DNA of 64,000 bases, taken from an uncultured Lachnospira sp. (GTDB lineage Bacteria > Bacillota > Clostridia > Lachnospirales > Lachnospiraceae). The notes under the pieces were generated by a model. It was not told the origin of the DNA, did no database searches, and saw only the letters and a list, made by a program, of their open reading frames with translations. Positions within the stretch are counted from its first letter, which is position 1, and each line of letters begins with the position of its first letter. Of this stretch, positions 42,551-52,226 are shown in pieces. The position numbers and the translations under genes are program-made. The DNA lies in NCBI GenBank assembly GCA_910587485.1, contig CAJUKN010000008.1:62001-126000 (forward strand), given 5' to 3'.

Positions 42551-42591
42551 AGCAAATAATAAAGTAGATTGCAAATATCTGCTTTATTCAT
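42551..42591 (+). repeat. Dispersed intergenic repeat family A (copy E)
   Basis: AGCAAATAATAAAGTAGATT then GCAAATATCTGCTTTATTCA follows the rmlC stop codon, in the same orientation as most other copies. Confidence 0.5.
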
Positions 42592-42696
42592 AATGGCACA
42601 TTTTACTAAACAAATGAAAAAGATACAATATAAGTGTGTTTTTTGTATTATTTTTATAATTTTATATTTTATTTATAAAAAATCCTGCATTTTTTG

Positions 42697-42725
42697 TTGA
42701 CAATAAGGAATGCAGGTGTTATTTT
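42697..42725 (+). promoter_or_regulatory. Promoter of the hrcA operon
   Basis: TTGACA (42697-42702) and TATTTT (42720-42725) have a 17-bp spacer, just upstream of CIRCE. An inverted repeat (CCTGCATT at 42684, AATGCAGG at 42709) surrounds the -35 box. Confidence 0.65.
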
Positions 42726-42738
42726 ATGTATAGCAATA

Positions 42739-42765
42739 TTAGCACTCCAATTAATTGAGTGCTAA
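42739..42765 (+). promoter_or_regulatory. CIRCE operator (HrcA binding site)
   Basis: TTAGCACTC, 9 bp, GAGTGCTAA: a perfect match to CIRCE. HrcA bound here represses the heat-shock operon; stress relieves this repression. Confidence 0.97.
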
Positions 42766-42842
42766 CAAAAGCAAAAAATTGAAAGATATTATTAGAATAT
42801 TTCTGTATCGTTTTATAACAACACAGGAATGAGGTGGCTATA

Positions 42843-43937
42843 ATGGAACTGGATGAAAGAAAAATAAAGATTCTTAAAGCAGTTATCAAAAATTATCTTG
42901 AGACAGGAGAACCTGTTGGGTCAAGGACCATTTCTAAATATACCGACCTTAAGTTGAGTTCCGCAACGATAAGGAATGAGATGGCTGATTTAGAGGAGAT
43001 GGGATATATTATACAGCCGCATACATCAGCAGGAAGGATTCCTACTGATAAAGGTTACCGATTATATGTAGATGATATGATGCATACTAAAGAGGAGGAA
43101 TTAGCAACTAGGGAGCAGCAGTTATTAAAGCGTGAAGGAGATGTTGCTGAACGTGAGAAGGATACACAGTCAATGGCAGAGCTGCTTGGCAAGAAAGTTG
43201 ACAAGGTTGAGGAGTTGCTACAAAGTGTTGCAAAGGTGCTGGCAAGAGATACAAATTATGCAACGATGGTAAGCGCACCTCAAGTAAAAGGCAACAAGCT
43301 GAAGTTTATACAGCTTTCAAGCCTTGAAGACAACAAAATTCTTGCAGTGATTGTTATGGGAGGCAATGTTATTCGCAATAAGGTTATAACAGTAAGTGAG
43401 AGGCTTAATCAGGAAAATTTATTAAAATTAAATATTTTGATTAATACAACACTCACAGGATTGTCTTTACAAGAAATGAATCTTAGTATTGTGTCCAAGA
43501 TGGAAAGTCAGGCAGGAGAACATGCACAGCTTGTAAAAGAGGTGGTTGATGCGATTGTAACAGCTATTAGCAGTGAAGATAATCTAAAGATATATACCAG
43601 TGGAGCAACCAATATATTTAAGTATCCTGAACTGAGCGATTCAACAAAAGCAAGTGAATTGATATATGCACTTGAAGAAAAACAAAGTTTAACCGATTTT
43701 GTCAATGTTGATAATGGTGAGGAGGGAGAAAGCAAAGATATTCAAGTTTATATAGGAAGTGAGACTCCAGTGGAATCCATGAAGGATTGCAGCGTTGTTA
43801 CTGCAATATATGAACTTCAGGATGGTATGCGTGGAACGATAGGAATTATTGGTCCAAAGCGTATGGATTATGAAAAGGTTGTCGAGAAGTTAAAAACCAT
43901 TCAAAATCAACTAGATGATGTTTTTAAGAAATCATAG
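42843..43937 (+). CDS. hrcA: Heat-inducible transcription repressor HrcA
   Basis: The 364-residue repressor has an N-terminal winged helix (about 1-75; EPVGSRTISKY, SSATIRNEMADLEEMGY, PHTSAGRIPTDKGYR), then a coiled region and the C-terminal GAF-like dimer domain (GTIGIIGPKRMDYEKV). It binds CIRCE upstream of itself and is kept active by GroEL. ATG 42843 follows GAGGTGG; GTG 42834 is less well placed. It heads the hrcA-grpE-dnaK-dnaJ operon. Confidence 0.96.
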   Translation: MELDERKIKILKAVIKNYLETGEPVGSRTISKYTDLKLSSATIRNEMADLEEMGYIIQPHTSAGRIPTDKGYRLYVDDMMHTKEEELATREQQLLKREGDVAEREKDTQSMAELLGKKVDKVEELLQSVAKVLARDTNYATMVSAPQVKGNKLKFIQLSSLEDNKILAVIVMGGNVIRNKVITVSERLNQENLLKLNILINTTLTGLSLQEMNLSIVSKMESQAGEHAQLVKEVVDAIVTAISSEDNLKIYTSGATNIFKYPELSDSTKASELIYALEEKQSLTDFVNVDNGEEGESKDIQVYIGSETPVESMKDCSVVTAIYELQDGMRGTIGIIGPKRMDYEKVVEKLKTIQNQLDDVFKKS

Positions 43938-43976
43938 GAAGGAAGATGAGACGTGTCTAAAATCAAAGGAGCTAAG

Positions 43977-44651
43977 ATGAATCAGTCAAAGAAGAATTTT
44001 AAGAAAGATTTTTCAGAAAATGCAGATAATAATTTAGTACAAGAAGATGATAATGCTGCAAATTCTATTTATAATGAAAGCAATGCAGATGAAGCTGTCA
44101 ATTTAGATGAAGCGGACGCAGATGTGGATACAACATTTGCCGAACAGGCAGATGGCGCAAGTGATGTGGACGAAGAAATTTCTGATTCTGGAAAATGCAC
44201 CAGAAAAAAGAAAGACCAAAAAGACGCTGTTATTGAGGAATTACAAGATAAAATCAAGCGTCAGATGGCAGAATTTGACAACTTCAGAAAGCGTACAGAT
44301 AAAGAAAAGTCTACAATGTATGAGATGGGAGCTTCAGAGGTTATAAAGAAATTGCTCCCAGTAGTAGATAATTTTGAGCGAGGCTTTAAATCAATCACAG
44401 ATGAAGATAAAGAAACACCATTTGCAAAAGGAATGGATATGGTTTATAAGCAGATTATGAAGGTGTTTGAAGATATTGATGTAAAGCCTATTGAAGCTGT
44501 TGGTGTTGAATTTAACCCAGATGTTCACAATGCTGTTATGCACATTGATGATGATTCGGTCGGCGAGAGCATTATCGTTGAAGAATTTGAAAAGGGTTAC
44601 ACATATAAAGATACTGTAATTCGCCACAGTATGGTTAAAGTGGCAAATTAA
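43977..44651 (+). CDS. grpE: Nucleotide exchange factor GrpE
   Basis: The GrpE protein has a long acidic N-terminal tail (about 1-85), a coiled coil (about 90-140; QMAEFDNFRKRTDKEK) and the beta-wing domain (GVEFNPDVHNAVMHI, EEFEKGYTYKDTVIRHSMVKV). It exchanges ADP on DnaK. I prefer ATG 43977 (AAAGGAG 5 nt upstream) over GTG 43953, which would add eight residues. Confidence 0.94.
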   Translation: MNQSKKNFKKDFSENADNNLVQEDDNAANSIYNESNADEAVNLDEADADVDTTFAEQADGASDVDEEISDSGKCTRKKKDQKDAVIEELQDKIKRQMAEFDNFRKRTDKEKSTMYEMGASEVIKKLLPVVDNFERGFKSITDEDKETPFAKGMDMVYKQIMKVFEDIDVKPIEAVGVEFNPDVHNAVMHIDDDSVGESIIVEEFEKGYTYKDTVIRHSMVKVAN

Positions 44652-44735
44652 AAGACGAATAAAAAACAAAACATTTAAAATTGTAATAAAAAATAATATT
44701 GGTATTTTAGCACAGAGTGCAGAAAGGATTATATT

Positions 44736-46628
44736 ATGGGAAAAATTATAGGAATTGATTTAGGTACAACAAATTCATGTGTGGCAGTTATGGAGGGCGG
44801 TAAGCCAGTTGTTATTGCAAACACAGAAGGTCTTAGAACAACACCATCTATTGTGGCATTTACAAAGACAGGAGAAAGACTTGTAGGTGACCCTGCAAAG
44901 CGTCAGGCTGTAACAAATGCAGATAAGACGATTTCTTCTATTAAGAGACATATGGGTTCAGACCATAGAGTAACAATTGATGATAAGAAATATTCACCAC
45001 AAGAAATTTCAGCTATGATTCTTCAAAAGTTGAAAGCCGATGCAGAGAATTATCTTGGTGAAAAGGTTACAGAAGCAGTTATCACAGTACCAGCATACTT
45101 TAATGATGCACAGCGTCAGGCAACAAAGGATGCAGGTAAAATTGCAGGTCTTGATGTAAAGAGAATTATTAATGAGCCTACGGCAGCAGCATTGGCTTAT
45201 GGTCTTGACAATGAAAAAGAACAAAAAATTATGGTGTATGACCTTGGTGGTGGTACATTTGATGTATCCATTATTGAAATTGGCGATGGTGTTATTGAGG
45301 TTCTTGCAACAGCAGGTAATAATAAACTTGGTGGCGATGACTTTGATAATGTTATAACACAATATATGTTAGAGGACTTTAAGGCAAAAGAAGGCGTAGA
45401 CTTATCAAAGGATACAATGGCACTACAGCGATTAAAAGTTGCTGCTGAACAGGCTAAGAAAGAGTTGTCAAGCGCAACAACAACAACGATTAACCTTCCA
45501 TATATCACAGCAACACCAGAAGGACCAAAGCATTTTGATATGACACTCACAAGAGCCAAATTTGATGAGTTGACACATGATTTAGTAGAAAAGACAGCAG
45601 AGCCAGTAAGAAATGCTTTAAGCGATGCAGGTCTTACCGCTTCAGAACTTTCAAAGGTATTGTTGGTTGGTGGTTCTACAAGAGTGCCTGCAGTACAGGA
45701 TAAAGTAAAACAGCTTACAGGGCATGAGCCAAGCAAGACATTAAATCCAGATGAGTGTGTGGCACTTGGTGCTTCTATTCAAGGTGGTAAACTTGCAGGC
45801 GATGCAGGTGCAGGTGAGATTCTTCTTCTTGATGTTACACCACTTTCTCTTTCTATTGAGACAAAAGGTGGTATAGCAACACGATTAATTGAAAGAAATA
45901 CAACAATTCCTACAAAGAAGAGTCAAATTTTCTCTACAGCAGTAGATAATCAGACAGCAGTGGATATCAATGTTGTTCAAGGTGAAAGACAGTTTGCAAG
46001 AGATAATAAATCACTTGGACAGTTTAGATTAGATGGTATTCCACCAGCAATGAGTGGTGTTCCTCAAATAGAGGTAACATTTGATATCGATGCAAATGGT
46101 ATTGTTAATGTATCTGCAAAAGATTTAGGTACAGGCAAAGAACAGCATATCACAATTACAGCTGGTTCAAATATGTCTGATGATGATATTGATAAGGCTG
46201 TCAAAGAAGCGGCTGAATATGAAGCGCAGGATAAAAAGCGTAAGGAAGCTATTGAGACTAGAAATGAGGCAGATTCAATGGTATTCCAGACGCAGAAAGC
46301 GTTAAATGAAGTTGGCGATAAGTTGGATGCCAATGATAAGGCGGGAGTTGAGGCAGACCTTAACGCATTGAAATCACTTATTGAGAGCAGTGATGCAGAA
46401 AATATGACAGAGTCACAAGTCAATGATATTAAGGCAGCAAAAGAGAAATTGATGGAATCTGCACAAAAATTGTTTGCTAAACTTTATGAATCACAGCAGG
46501 CACAAGGGGCAGCAGGTGCAGGTCCAGATATGGGTTCAGGGGTAACTCCGGATATGAATGCAGGCGCAGGTGAAACAAGCGCACCTTATGGTGATGATGT
46601 AGTTGATGGCGATTACAAGGAAGTTTAA
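44736..46628 (+). CDS. dnaK: Molecular chaperone DnaK (Hsp70)
   Basis: The 630-residue chaperone has the ATPase domain (1-360; GIDLGTTNSCVAV, VYDLGGGTFDVSI, LLVGGSTRVPAV), the linker/substrate domain (LLLDVTPLSLSIET, FDIDANGIVNVSAKDLGTG) and a lid ending in a glycine/alanine-rich tail with VDGDYKEV. The short deletion in the ATPase domain expected of Gram-positive DnaK is consistent with the length. A terminator follows at 46686. Confidence 0.98.
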   Translation: MGKIIGIDLGTTNSCVAVMEGGKPVVIANTEGLRTTPSIVAFTKTGERLVGDPAKRQAVTNADKTISSIKRHMGSDHRVTIDDKKYSPQEISAMILQKLKADAENYLGEKVTEAVITVPAYFNDAQRQATKDAGKIAGLDVKRIINEPTAAALAYGLDNEKEQKIMVYDLGGGTFDVSIIEIGDGVIEVLATAGNNKLGGDDFDNVITQYMLEDFKAKEGVDLSKDTMALQRLKVAAEQAKKELSSATTTTINLPYITATPEGPKHFDMTLTRAKFDELTHDLVEKTAEPVRNALSDAGLTASELSKVLLVGGSTRVPAVQDKVKQLTGHEPSKTLNPDECVALGASIQGGKLAGDAGAGEILLLDVTPLSLSIETKGGIATRLIERNTTIPTKKSQIFSTAVDNQTAVDINVVQGERQFARDNKSLGQFRLDGIPPAMSGVPQIEVTFDIDANGIVNVSAKDLGTGKEQHITITAGSNMSDDDIDKAVKEAAEYEAQDKKRKEAIETRNEADSMVFQTQKALNEVGDKLDANDKAGVEADLNALKSLIESSDAENMTESQVNDIKAAKEKLMESAQKLFAKLYESQQAQGAAGAGPDMGSGVTPDMNAGAGETSAPYGDDVVDGDYKEV

Positions 46629-46685
46629 TTATTGCACAGTGTTTGATTTGTGTATAAATACCAGAAGTGGTATGTACACAATAAT

Positions 46686-46721
46686 AAACTGCACAAAGGC
46701 TTTTTGCCTCTGTGCAGTTTT
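46686..46721 (+). terminator. Terminator between dnaK and dnaJ
   Basis: AAACTGCACAAAGGC and GCCTCTGTGCAGTTT (one mismatch) around TTTTT are followed by a short T run. It should reduce transcription into dnaJ, lowering DnaJ relative to DnaK. Confidence 0.7.
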
Positions 46722-46837
46722 AGCAGGTTTTTGCTGCTTAAGATGCAAGAAATTCTTATATAAAAAATAACATGAAAATAAAAAATAAAATAAAAGTTTA
46801 TAGAAAAATCCTGAAATTTTATAGAAAGGAATAAGAT

Positions 46838-47959
46838 ATGGCAGACAAGAGAGATTATTATGAAGTCTTAGGTGTCTCAAAGGATGCAGATGAAGCAGCC
46901 ATAAAAAAAGCATACAGACAACTGGCTAAAAAATACCACCCTGATATTAATCCGGGAGATAAAGATGCGGAGGCAAAATTTAAGGAAGCCTCGGAGGCTT
47001 ATGCTGTTCTTAGTGACTCTGAGAAACGTCGTCAGTATGACCAATTTGGTCATGCTGCATTTGAAAATGGAGGCAGTGGTGGCTTTGATTTCAGCAATAT
47101 GGGCGATATATTTGGAAGTGATATATTTGGCGACATATTTGGTGATTTGTTTGGCGGTGGAAGAAGGCGCAACAGCAATGGACCAATGAGAGGTGCTGAT
47201 ATCCGAGCCAGTGTTCGAATTACATTTGCTGAGTCTGTGACAGGTACATCAAAGAAATTGGAAATCACCTTAAAAGACCCTTGTCCAAAATGTAATGGAA
47301 CAGGTGCCAAACCGGGAACACAGCCTGAAACATGTAATAAATGTGGTGGAAAAGGTCAGGTTGTGTATACACAGCAATCCTTTTTTGGCATGGTAAGAAA
47401 TGTTCAAACCTGTCCAGATTGTAATGGAAAGGGAAAAGTAATTAAAGAAAAGTGTCCAGAATGTTATGGAACAGGTTATATTAGCAGTAAAAAGACCATT
47501 GAGGTGAATATACCTGCAGGCATTGATGATGGTCAGTATGTGAGAATACAAGGCAAAGGCGAACCAGGTACGAATGGAGGACCTAGAGGCGATTTGCTTG
47601 TTGCAGTTATGGTTAGTTCGGACCCACAATTTAAAAGAGATGGATATAATATATTCTCTGAGGTAATAATAAGTTATCCTACGGCTGTATTTGGTGGAGA
47701 AATTAAGGTTAAGACGATTGATGGGGAAGTGGTTTATGAGGTAAAGGCAGGAACGGCTTCTGGAACTAGAGTGCGACTGAGAGGAAAAGGAATGCCAACT
47801 GTGCGAAATAAAGAGGTTCGTGGCGACCATTATATTACATTAATTGTTGAAATTCCTACGAAATTAAACAGTGAGCAAAGAGAGGCTTTATTAGCTTATG
47901 ATAAAACGCTTACAGGCGCAGAACGACATGTAAAAAAGAAGGGATTTTTCAGTAAATAA
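46838..47959 (+). CDS. dnaJ: Chaperone protein DnaJ
   Basis: The 373-residue type I J protein has a J domain with HPD (YHPDINPGDK, about 33), a G/F-rich stretch, four zinc repeats (CPKCNGTG, CNKCGGKG, CPDCNGKG, CPECYGTG) and the C-terminal substrate domains. It stimulates DnaK and delivers substrates. AGAAAGGA precedes ATG 46838. Confidence 0.97.
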   Translation: MADKRDYYEVLGVSKDADEAAIKKAYRQLAKKYHPDINPGDKDAEAKFKEASEAYAVLSDSEKRRQYDQFGHAAFENGGSGGFDFSNMGDIFGSDIFGDIFGDLFGGGRRRNSNGPMRGADIRASVRITFAESVTGTSKKLEITLKDPCPKCNGTGAKPGTQPETCNKCGGKGQVVYTQQSFFGMVRNVQTCPDCNGKGKVIKEKCPECYGTGYISSKKTIEVNIPAGIDDGQYVRIQGKGEPGTNGGPRGDLLVAVMVSSDPQFKRDGYNIFSEVIISYPTAVFGGEIKVKTIDGEVVYEVKAGTASGTRVRLRGKGMPTVRNKEVRGDHYITLIVEIPTKLNSEQREALLAYDKTLTGAERHVKKKGFFSK

Positions 47960-48004
47960 AAGGTAAAATAATAAGAGACTGTTGTAAAACGAAAATGAAT
48001 TGGT

Positions 48005-48042
48005 AAAAACGGTGTGGCTTATAATAAGTTATGCCGTTTTTT
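48005..48042 (+). terminator. Terminator after dnaJ
   Basis: AAAAACGG...CTTAT and ATAAG...CCGTTTTT form a stem with several G-U pairs, followed by TTTTTT. It ends the heat-shock operon. Confidence 0.65.
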
Positions 48043-48165
48043 GTTAATATAATTTTGACCTTTAACATAATCTGTGTTATTATTGACTAAATATATAAAA
48101 GTTAAATACTTCGTAGCAAGAATAAATGTAACGAAAAAAAGCAGCATGGAGGAGTAAATAAGAGT

Positions 48166-51120
48166 ATGAATTTAGCAGAAATGATGCAAAAAATCAACAA
48201 TCTAAAATTATCAAATTATGAGATTGTCAAGAAAGAGGAATTAAATGATATTCATTCAATTGGTTTATTGTTAAGACACAAAAAAAGTCAAGCAAGAGTT
48301 GTTGTGATTGTGAATGATGATAACAATAAAGTATTTTCGATTGGTTTTAAGACACCACCATATAATGATACTGGATTACAGCATATTATTGAACATTCTA
48401 CATTATGTGGTTCTAGGAAATATCCTGTCAAAGACCCATTTGTTGAGTTATGCAAGGGTTCTCTTAATACATTTCTTAATGCAATGACATTTCCAGATAA
48501 AACAGTATATCCTGTTGCAAGCTGCAATGATGCTGATTTTAGAAATATTATGGATGTATATATGGATGCTGTGTTTTATCCAGATATCTATAAGAATCCT
48601 AATATATTTAAACAAGAAGGTTGGCATTATGAATTAGAGGATGAGCGCGAAGATATATTTTATAATGGTGTTGTATATAATGAGATGAAAGGCGTATATT
48701 CTTCTCCTGATGATATCCTTTCAAGATATACGTTTACGTCACTTTTTCCAAATACGGCTTACCGTTTTGAATCAGGCGGTGACCCTGAATGTATACCACA
48801 ACTTACGTATGAGGAATTTCTTGACTATCATAAAAAGTATTATCATCCAGCCAATAGCTATATTTATATGTATGGTGATATGGATATTCAGGAACGATTG
48901 GATTATTTAGATAGAGAGTATCTTAGCCAATTTGATGCAACAACTGTAAGTGTGGATTCTACTATACAATTACAAGAACCATTTTGTGTGATGGCTGATT
49001 TAAGCAAACCATTTCCAGTGACAGAAGATGAACCACTCAGTAACAACACATACCTTTCTTTTAATAAAGTAGTTGGAACAGCAACCGATGCAAGGTTATA
49101 TCTTGCAATGCAGGTTCTTGATTATGCACTTGTTGTAGCACCGGGTGCGAAATTAAAACAGACTCTTGTTGATAAGGGTGTTGGTGATGATATATATAGC
49201 AGTTTTGAAAGTTCTGTTTATCAGCCTATCTATTCCATTATAGCAAAAAATTCAGATAGTGATAAAAAACAGCTATTTTTAAATACTATTTATGAAGTTT
49301 TAACCGATATCGTAGAAAATGGCATTGATAAGCGTATGATTGCAGCGGGAATTAACTATTATGAATTTAAGTATCGTGAGGCAGATTATGGTCCGTATCC
49401 AAAAGGTCTTATGTATTATCTTACAATGATGGATAGCTGGTTATATGATGAAGAAAAGCCATTTATACATGTAAAAGCAAGTGAGATTTTTGAGCAGCTT
49501 AAGAAAGAAAAAGATGAGGGATTCTTTGAAAATTTAATTAAAAATTATCTTTTGGATAATAATCATGGCTCTGTTATTACATTGTATCCAAAGAGAGGAC
49601 TGGAAGAAGAAAAAAATGAAAAGCTTGAAGAACAGTTGAGAGCATATAAAGATACATTGACTGACAAAGAAATTGAGCAGCTTGTGAGAGATACAAAGGA
49701 ATTAAAAGAATATCAAGATGAACTATCTAGTCAAGAAGCACTCCAGACCATTCCTATGCTAACACTTGAAGATATTGGCAGAGAGCCAGCACCATTATAT
49801 ATTGATAAAAGGCAAATTTCAGGAATTGATGTGATTCATCATAATATGTTTACCAACAAGATTGCCTATATTATGATGGCTTTTAACTGCAAGGAAGTTC
49901 CAGATGAACTTGTCCCATATATGGGGCTTTTGACTTCAACAATAGGATTAATGGATACGCAAAATTTTACATTTCCTGAGTTATCAAATGAGATTAATAT
50001 AAATAGTGGTGGTGTAAGTTCAGATATTTCCATATATGGAGACAAGGAAAAGTCCGATAAATACACCATTATGTATGAAGTAAAAGGAAAAGTTTTATAT
50101 GAAAAAATCCCATTTGTTCTTGATATTATGTATGAGATGATTTATAGAACAAAGTTTAGTGACTATAAACGATTAAAAGAAATTATTGCACGTGTTAAAT
50201 CAAGACTTGAAACATCAATGACCAATTCTGGGCATACGGTCGCCTTAATAAGTGGAATGGCTCAGTTTTCGGAAAGAGGCTATTATTCAGATAAAATTAG
50301 AGGATATGGTTATTATGAGTTGATTGAAAAATTAAATAGGAATTTTGATGATTGCAAAGAACAAATTGTTGCTAATCTTAAAGAGTGTGTGAAGCTGATA
50401 TTCCATAAAGAAAATCTAATTGTCAGCATCACGGCTGATGATAATGGTTTTTCTGATTTTGTAAAGCCAATGGAAAAATTTGAAAAAGGATTAAAGAAGT
50501 TAAAGAGAGCTAATGCACAGAGATTGTATAAGCCATGTAAAGTAAAAAAAGCATTTACGTTTTCTTCACAAGTAAATTATGTTGCAAGATGTGGTAATTT
50601 TGTAAATGCAGGGTATGCGTATACAGGAGCATTGAAAGTGTTAAAGGTTATTTTTTCATATGATTACCTTTGGATAAATATTCGTGTAAAAGGTGGAGCA
50701 TATGGCTGTATGAGTGCATTTGCAAGAAATGGTGATATGTATATGGTGTCTTACAGAGACCCTAATATCCGAAAAACAAATGAGATTTATGAGGATGCTG
50801 CCGATTATATCAAGAAATTTAATGCCAGTGACCGAGATATGTTAAAATTCATTATTGGCACAATTGGAGATATGGATGCACCAATGAATCCAGCGTCAAA
50901 AGGAGTACGCTCTTTTAGTGCCTATATAAGCAATTATACAATTGAGGACTTTAAGAAAGAGAGAGAGGAAGTTTTAACAACCAATGCGGAGGTAATAAGA
51001 AAATTAGCTCCTTTAATTCGAGCAGGCATCTCTCAAGATTATTTATGTGTTGTAGGAAATCAGAAAGCAATTCATGATGAAGCAGAACTGTTTGATAATA
51101 TTGCACCGTTATTTAAATAA
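48166..51120 (+). CDS. M16C metallopeptidase (presequence protease-like)
   Basis: The 984-residue enzyme has the inverted zinc motif HIIEH (73-77) with the distal glutamate in VVYNEMKGV, and the four M16 domains. A helical hairpin with charged residues joins the halves (about 480-530), as in PreP/Cym1-type M16C proteases. RVKGGAYGCMSAF near the C-terminus is the R/Y substrate motif. Bacterial members degrade unstructured peptides in the cytoplasm; there is no signal peptide. It lies between dnaJ and era as in other Lachnospiraceae. GGAGGAG lies upstream of ATG 48166. Confidence 0.92.
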   Translation: MNLAEMMQKINNLKLSNYEIVKKEELNDIHSIGLLLRHKKSQARVVVIVNDDNNKVFSIGFKTPPYNDTGLQHIIEHSTLCGSRKYPVKDPFVELCKGSLNTFLNAMTFPDKTVYPVASCNDADFRNIMDVYMDAVFYPDIYKNPNIFKQEGWHYELEDEREDIFYNGVVYNEMKGVYSSPDDILSRYTFTSLFPNTAYRFESGGDPECIPQLTYEEFLDYHKKYYHPANSYIYMYGDMDIQERLDYLDREYLSQFDATTVSVDSTIQLQEPFCVMADLSKPFPVTEDEPLSNNTYLSFNKVVGTATDARLYLAMQVLDYALVVAPGAKLKQTLVDKGVGDDIYSSFESSVYQPIYSIIAKNSDSDKKQLFLNTIYEVLTDIVENGIDKRMIAAGINYYEFKYREADYGPYPKGLMYYLTMMDSWLYDEEKPFIHVKASEIFEQLKKEKDEGFFENLIKNYLLDNNHGSVITLYPKRGLEEEKNEKLEEQLRAYKDTLTDKEIEQLVRDTKELKEYQDELSSQEALQTIPMLTLEDIGREPAPLYIDKRQISGIDVIHHNMFTNKIAYIMMAFNCKEVPDELVPYMGLLTSTIGLMDTQNFTFPELSNEININSGGVSSDISIYGDKEKSDKYTIMYEVKGKVLYEKIPFVLDIMYEMIYRTKFSDYKRLKEIIARVKSRLETSMTNSGHTVALISGMAQFSERGYYSDKIRGYGYYELIEKLNRNFDDCKEQIVANLKECVKLIFHKENLIVSITADDNGFSDFVKPMEKFEKGLKKLKRANAQRLYKPCKVKKAFTFSSQVNYVARCGNFVNAGYAYTGALKVLKVIFSYDYLWINIRVKGGAYGCMSAFARNGDMYMVSYRDPNIRKTNEIYEDAADYIKKFNASDRDMLKFIIGTIGDMDAPMNPASKGVRSFSAYISNYTIEDFKKEREEVLTTNAEVIRKLAPLIRAGISQDYLCVVGNQKAIHDEAELFDNIAPLFK

Positions 51121-51179
51121 AAATAGATTAATGTAAAAAATAATGTGAATATATGTATTTTTCATATGCTTATAGTGTG

Positions 51180-51240
51180 GAAGCGTCACCAATAAGCCTT
51201 AATATGATTCTTACATGAACGCTTCAGAATGGGGATTGCT
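51180..51240 (+). promoter_or_regulatory. Leader hairpin plus GGGGATT ribosome-binding site before era
   Basis: GAAGCGT (51180-51186) pairs with ACGCTTC (51219-51225), directly followed by AGAATGGGGATTGCT and the start codon. The 3405 gene leader has the same design with GAAGTGT/ACACTTC, one base pair changed on both sides. Confidence 0.5.
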
Positions 51241-52218
51241 ATGAATTTAGATGAAATGCTTGCAGCAAGTGGAATTACAGGAGGCGCAGCCGCCACAAAT
51301 AACAATGTAAAATCAGGTTTTGTAACATTGATAGGAAGACCAAATGTAGGTAAATCCACACTGATGAACAAAATGATTGGACAAAAAATTGCCATTACAT
51401 CAAATAAGCCACAGACAACTAGAAATCGGATACAGACTGTTTTTACAGATGAGAGAGGACAAATTGTATTTGTTGATACGCCGGGAATCCATAAGGCGAA
51501 GAATAAACTGGGAGAATATATGGTAGGAACAGCCGTAAAAGCGATTGGCGATGTGGACGTGATATGTTGGCTTGTTGAGCCAACCACCTTTATTGGGGAA
51601 AATGAGCAGCATATTATAAAGCGTTTACAAACAGTAAAGTCACCAATTATTCTTGTTATCAATAAGATTGATACGATTAAGAAAGAAGAAATCCTGCCTG
51701 TTATAGAAAAGTATAGAAAAGAGATTGATTTTGTTGAGATTGTACCTGTATCGGCAAAGAGTGGTAAAAATGTTGATGAGTTGATAGATACCATATTTAA
51801 ATATTTATCCTATGGACCCCTGTTTTATGATGAAGATACCATAACAGACCAGCCAGAAAGGCAGATTGTGGCAGAGTTGATTCGTGAAAAAGCACTCTAT
51901 GTATTAAATGAGGAGATTCCACATGGTATTGCTGTTGTTATTGACAGCATGAAAACGAGGAAATCAAAACAAAGTAAAAAAATAATAACGGATATTGAAG
52001 CTACAATCATATGTGAAAGGGATTCACATAAAGGGATTATCATTGGCAAAGGTGGACAGATGTTAAAAAGGATTGGCTCGGATGCAAGATATGAAATTGA
52101 AAGACATCTTGATACAAAAGTAAATTTACAACTTTGGGTAAAAGTAAAAAAAGAATGGCGTGACAGTGATTTGTTAATCAAAAATTTTGGGTATGATAAG
52201 AAAAAAGATAAAGAGTAG
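51241..52218 (+). CDS. era: GTPase Era
   Basis: The 325-residue protein has a GTPase domain (GRPNVGKST, DTPGIHKAKN, NKID) and a C-terminal KH domain (GIIIGKGGQMLKRIG). Era assists 16S rRNA maturation and 30S assembly. It has a slightly longer N-terminus than usual (about 27 residues before the first strand). ATG 51241 is chosen over 51229 because GGGGATT lies just ahead. recO starts 8 bp after its stop. Confidence 0.96.
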   Translation: MNLDEMLAASGITGGAAATNNNVKSGFVTLIGRPNVGKSTLMNKMIGQKIAITSNKPQTTRNRIQTVFTDERGQIVFVDTPGIHKAKNKLGEYMVGTAVKAIGDVDVICWLVEPTTFIGENEQHIIKRLQTVKSPIILVINKIDTIKKEEILPVIEKYRKEIDFVEIVPVSAKSGKNVDELIDTIFKYLSYGPLFYDEDTITDQPERQIVAELIREKALYVLNEEIPHGIAVVIDSMKTRKSKQSKKIITDIEATIICERDSHKGIIIGKGGQMLKRIGSDARYEIERHLDTKVNLQLWVKVKKEWRDSDLLIKNFGYDKKKDKE

Positions 52219-52226
52219 GTGAATAT

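Noticed and set aside
44004..44257. Alternative frames in the acidic grpE N-terminal region
   Set aside because: They are by-products of the repetitive GAT/GAA codons in the GrpE tail.
45197..45736. Long minus-strand open frame opposite dnaK
   Set aside because: dnaK is unmistakable on the + strand; the opposite frame is open because of codon bias, with no family motif or ribosome-binding site.
51186..51794. 202-codon minus-strand frame opposite era
   Set aside because: It mirrors the era coding sequence; no recognisable motifs in the product.
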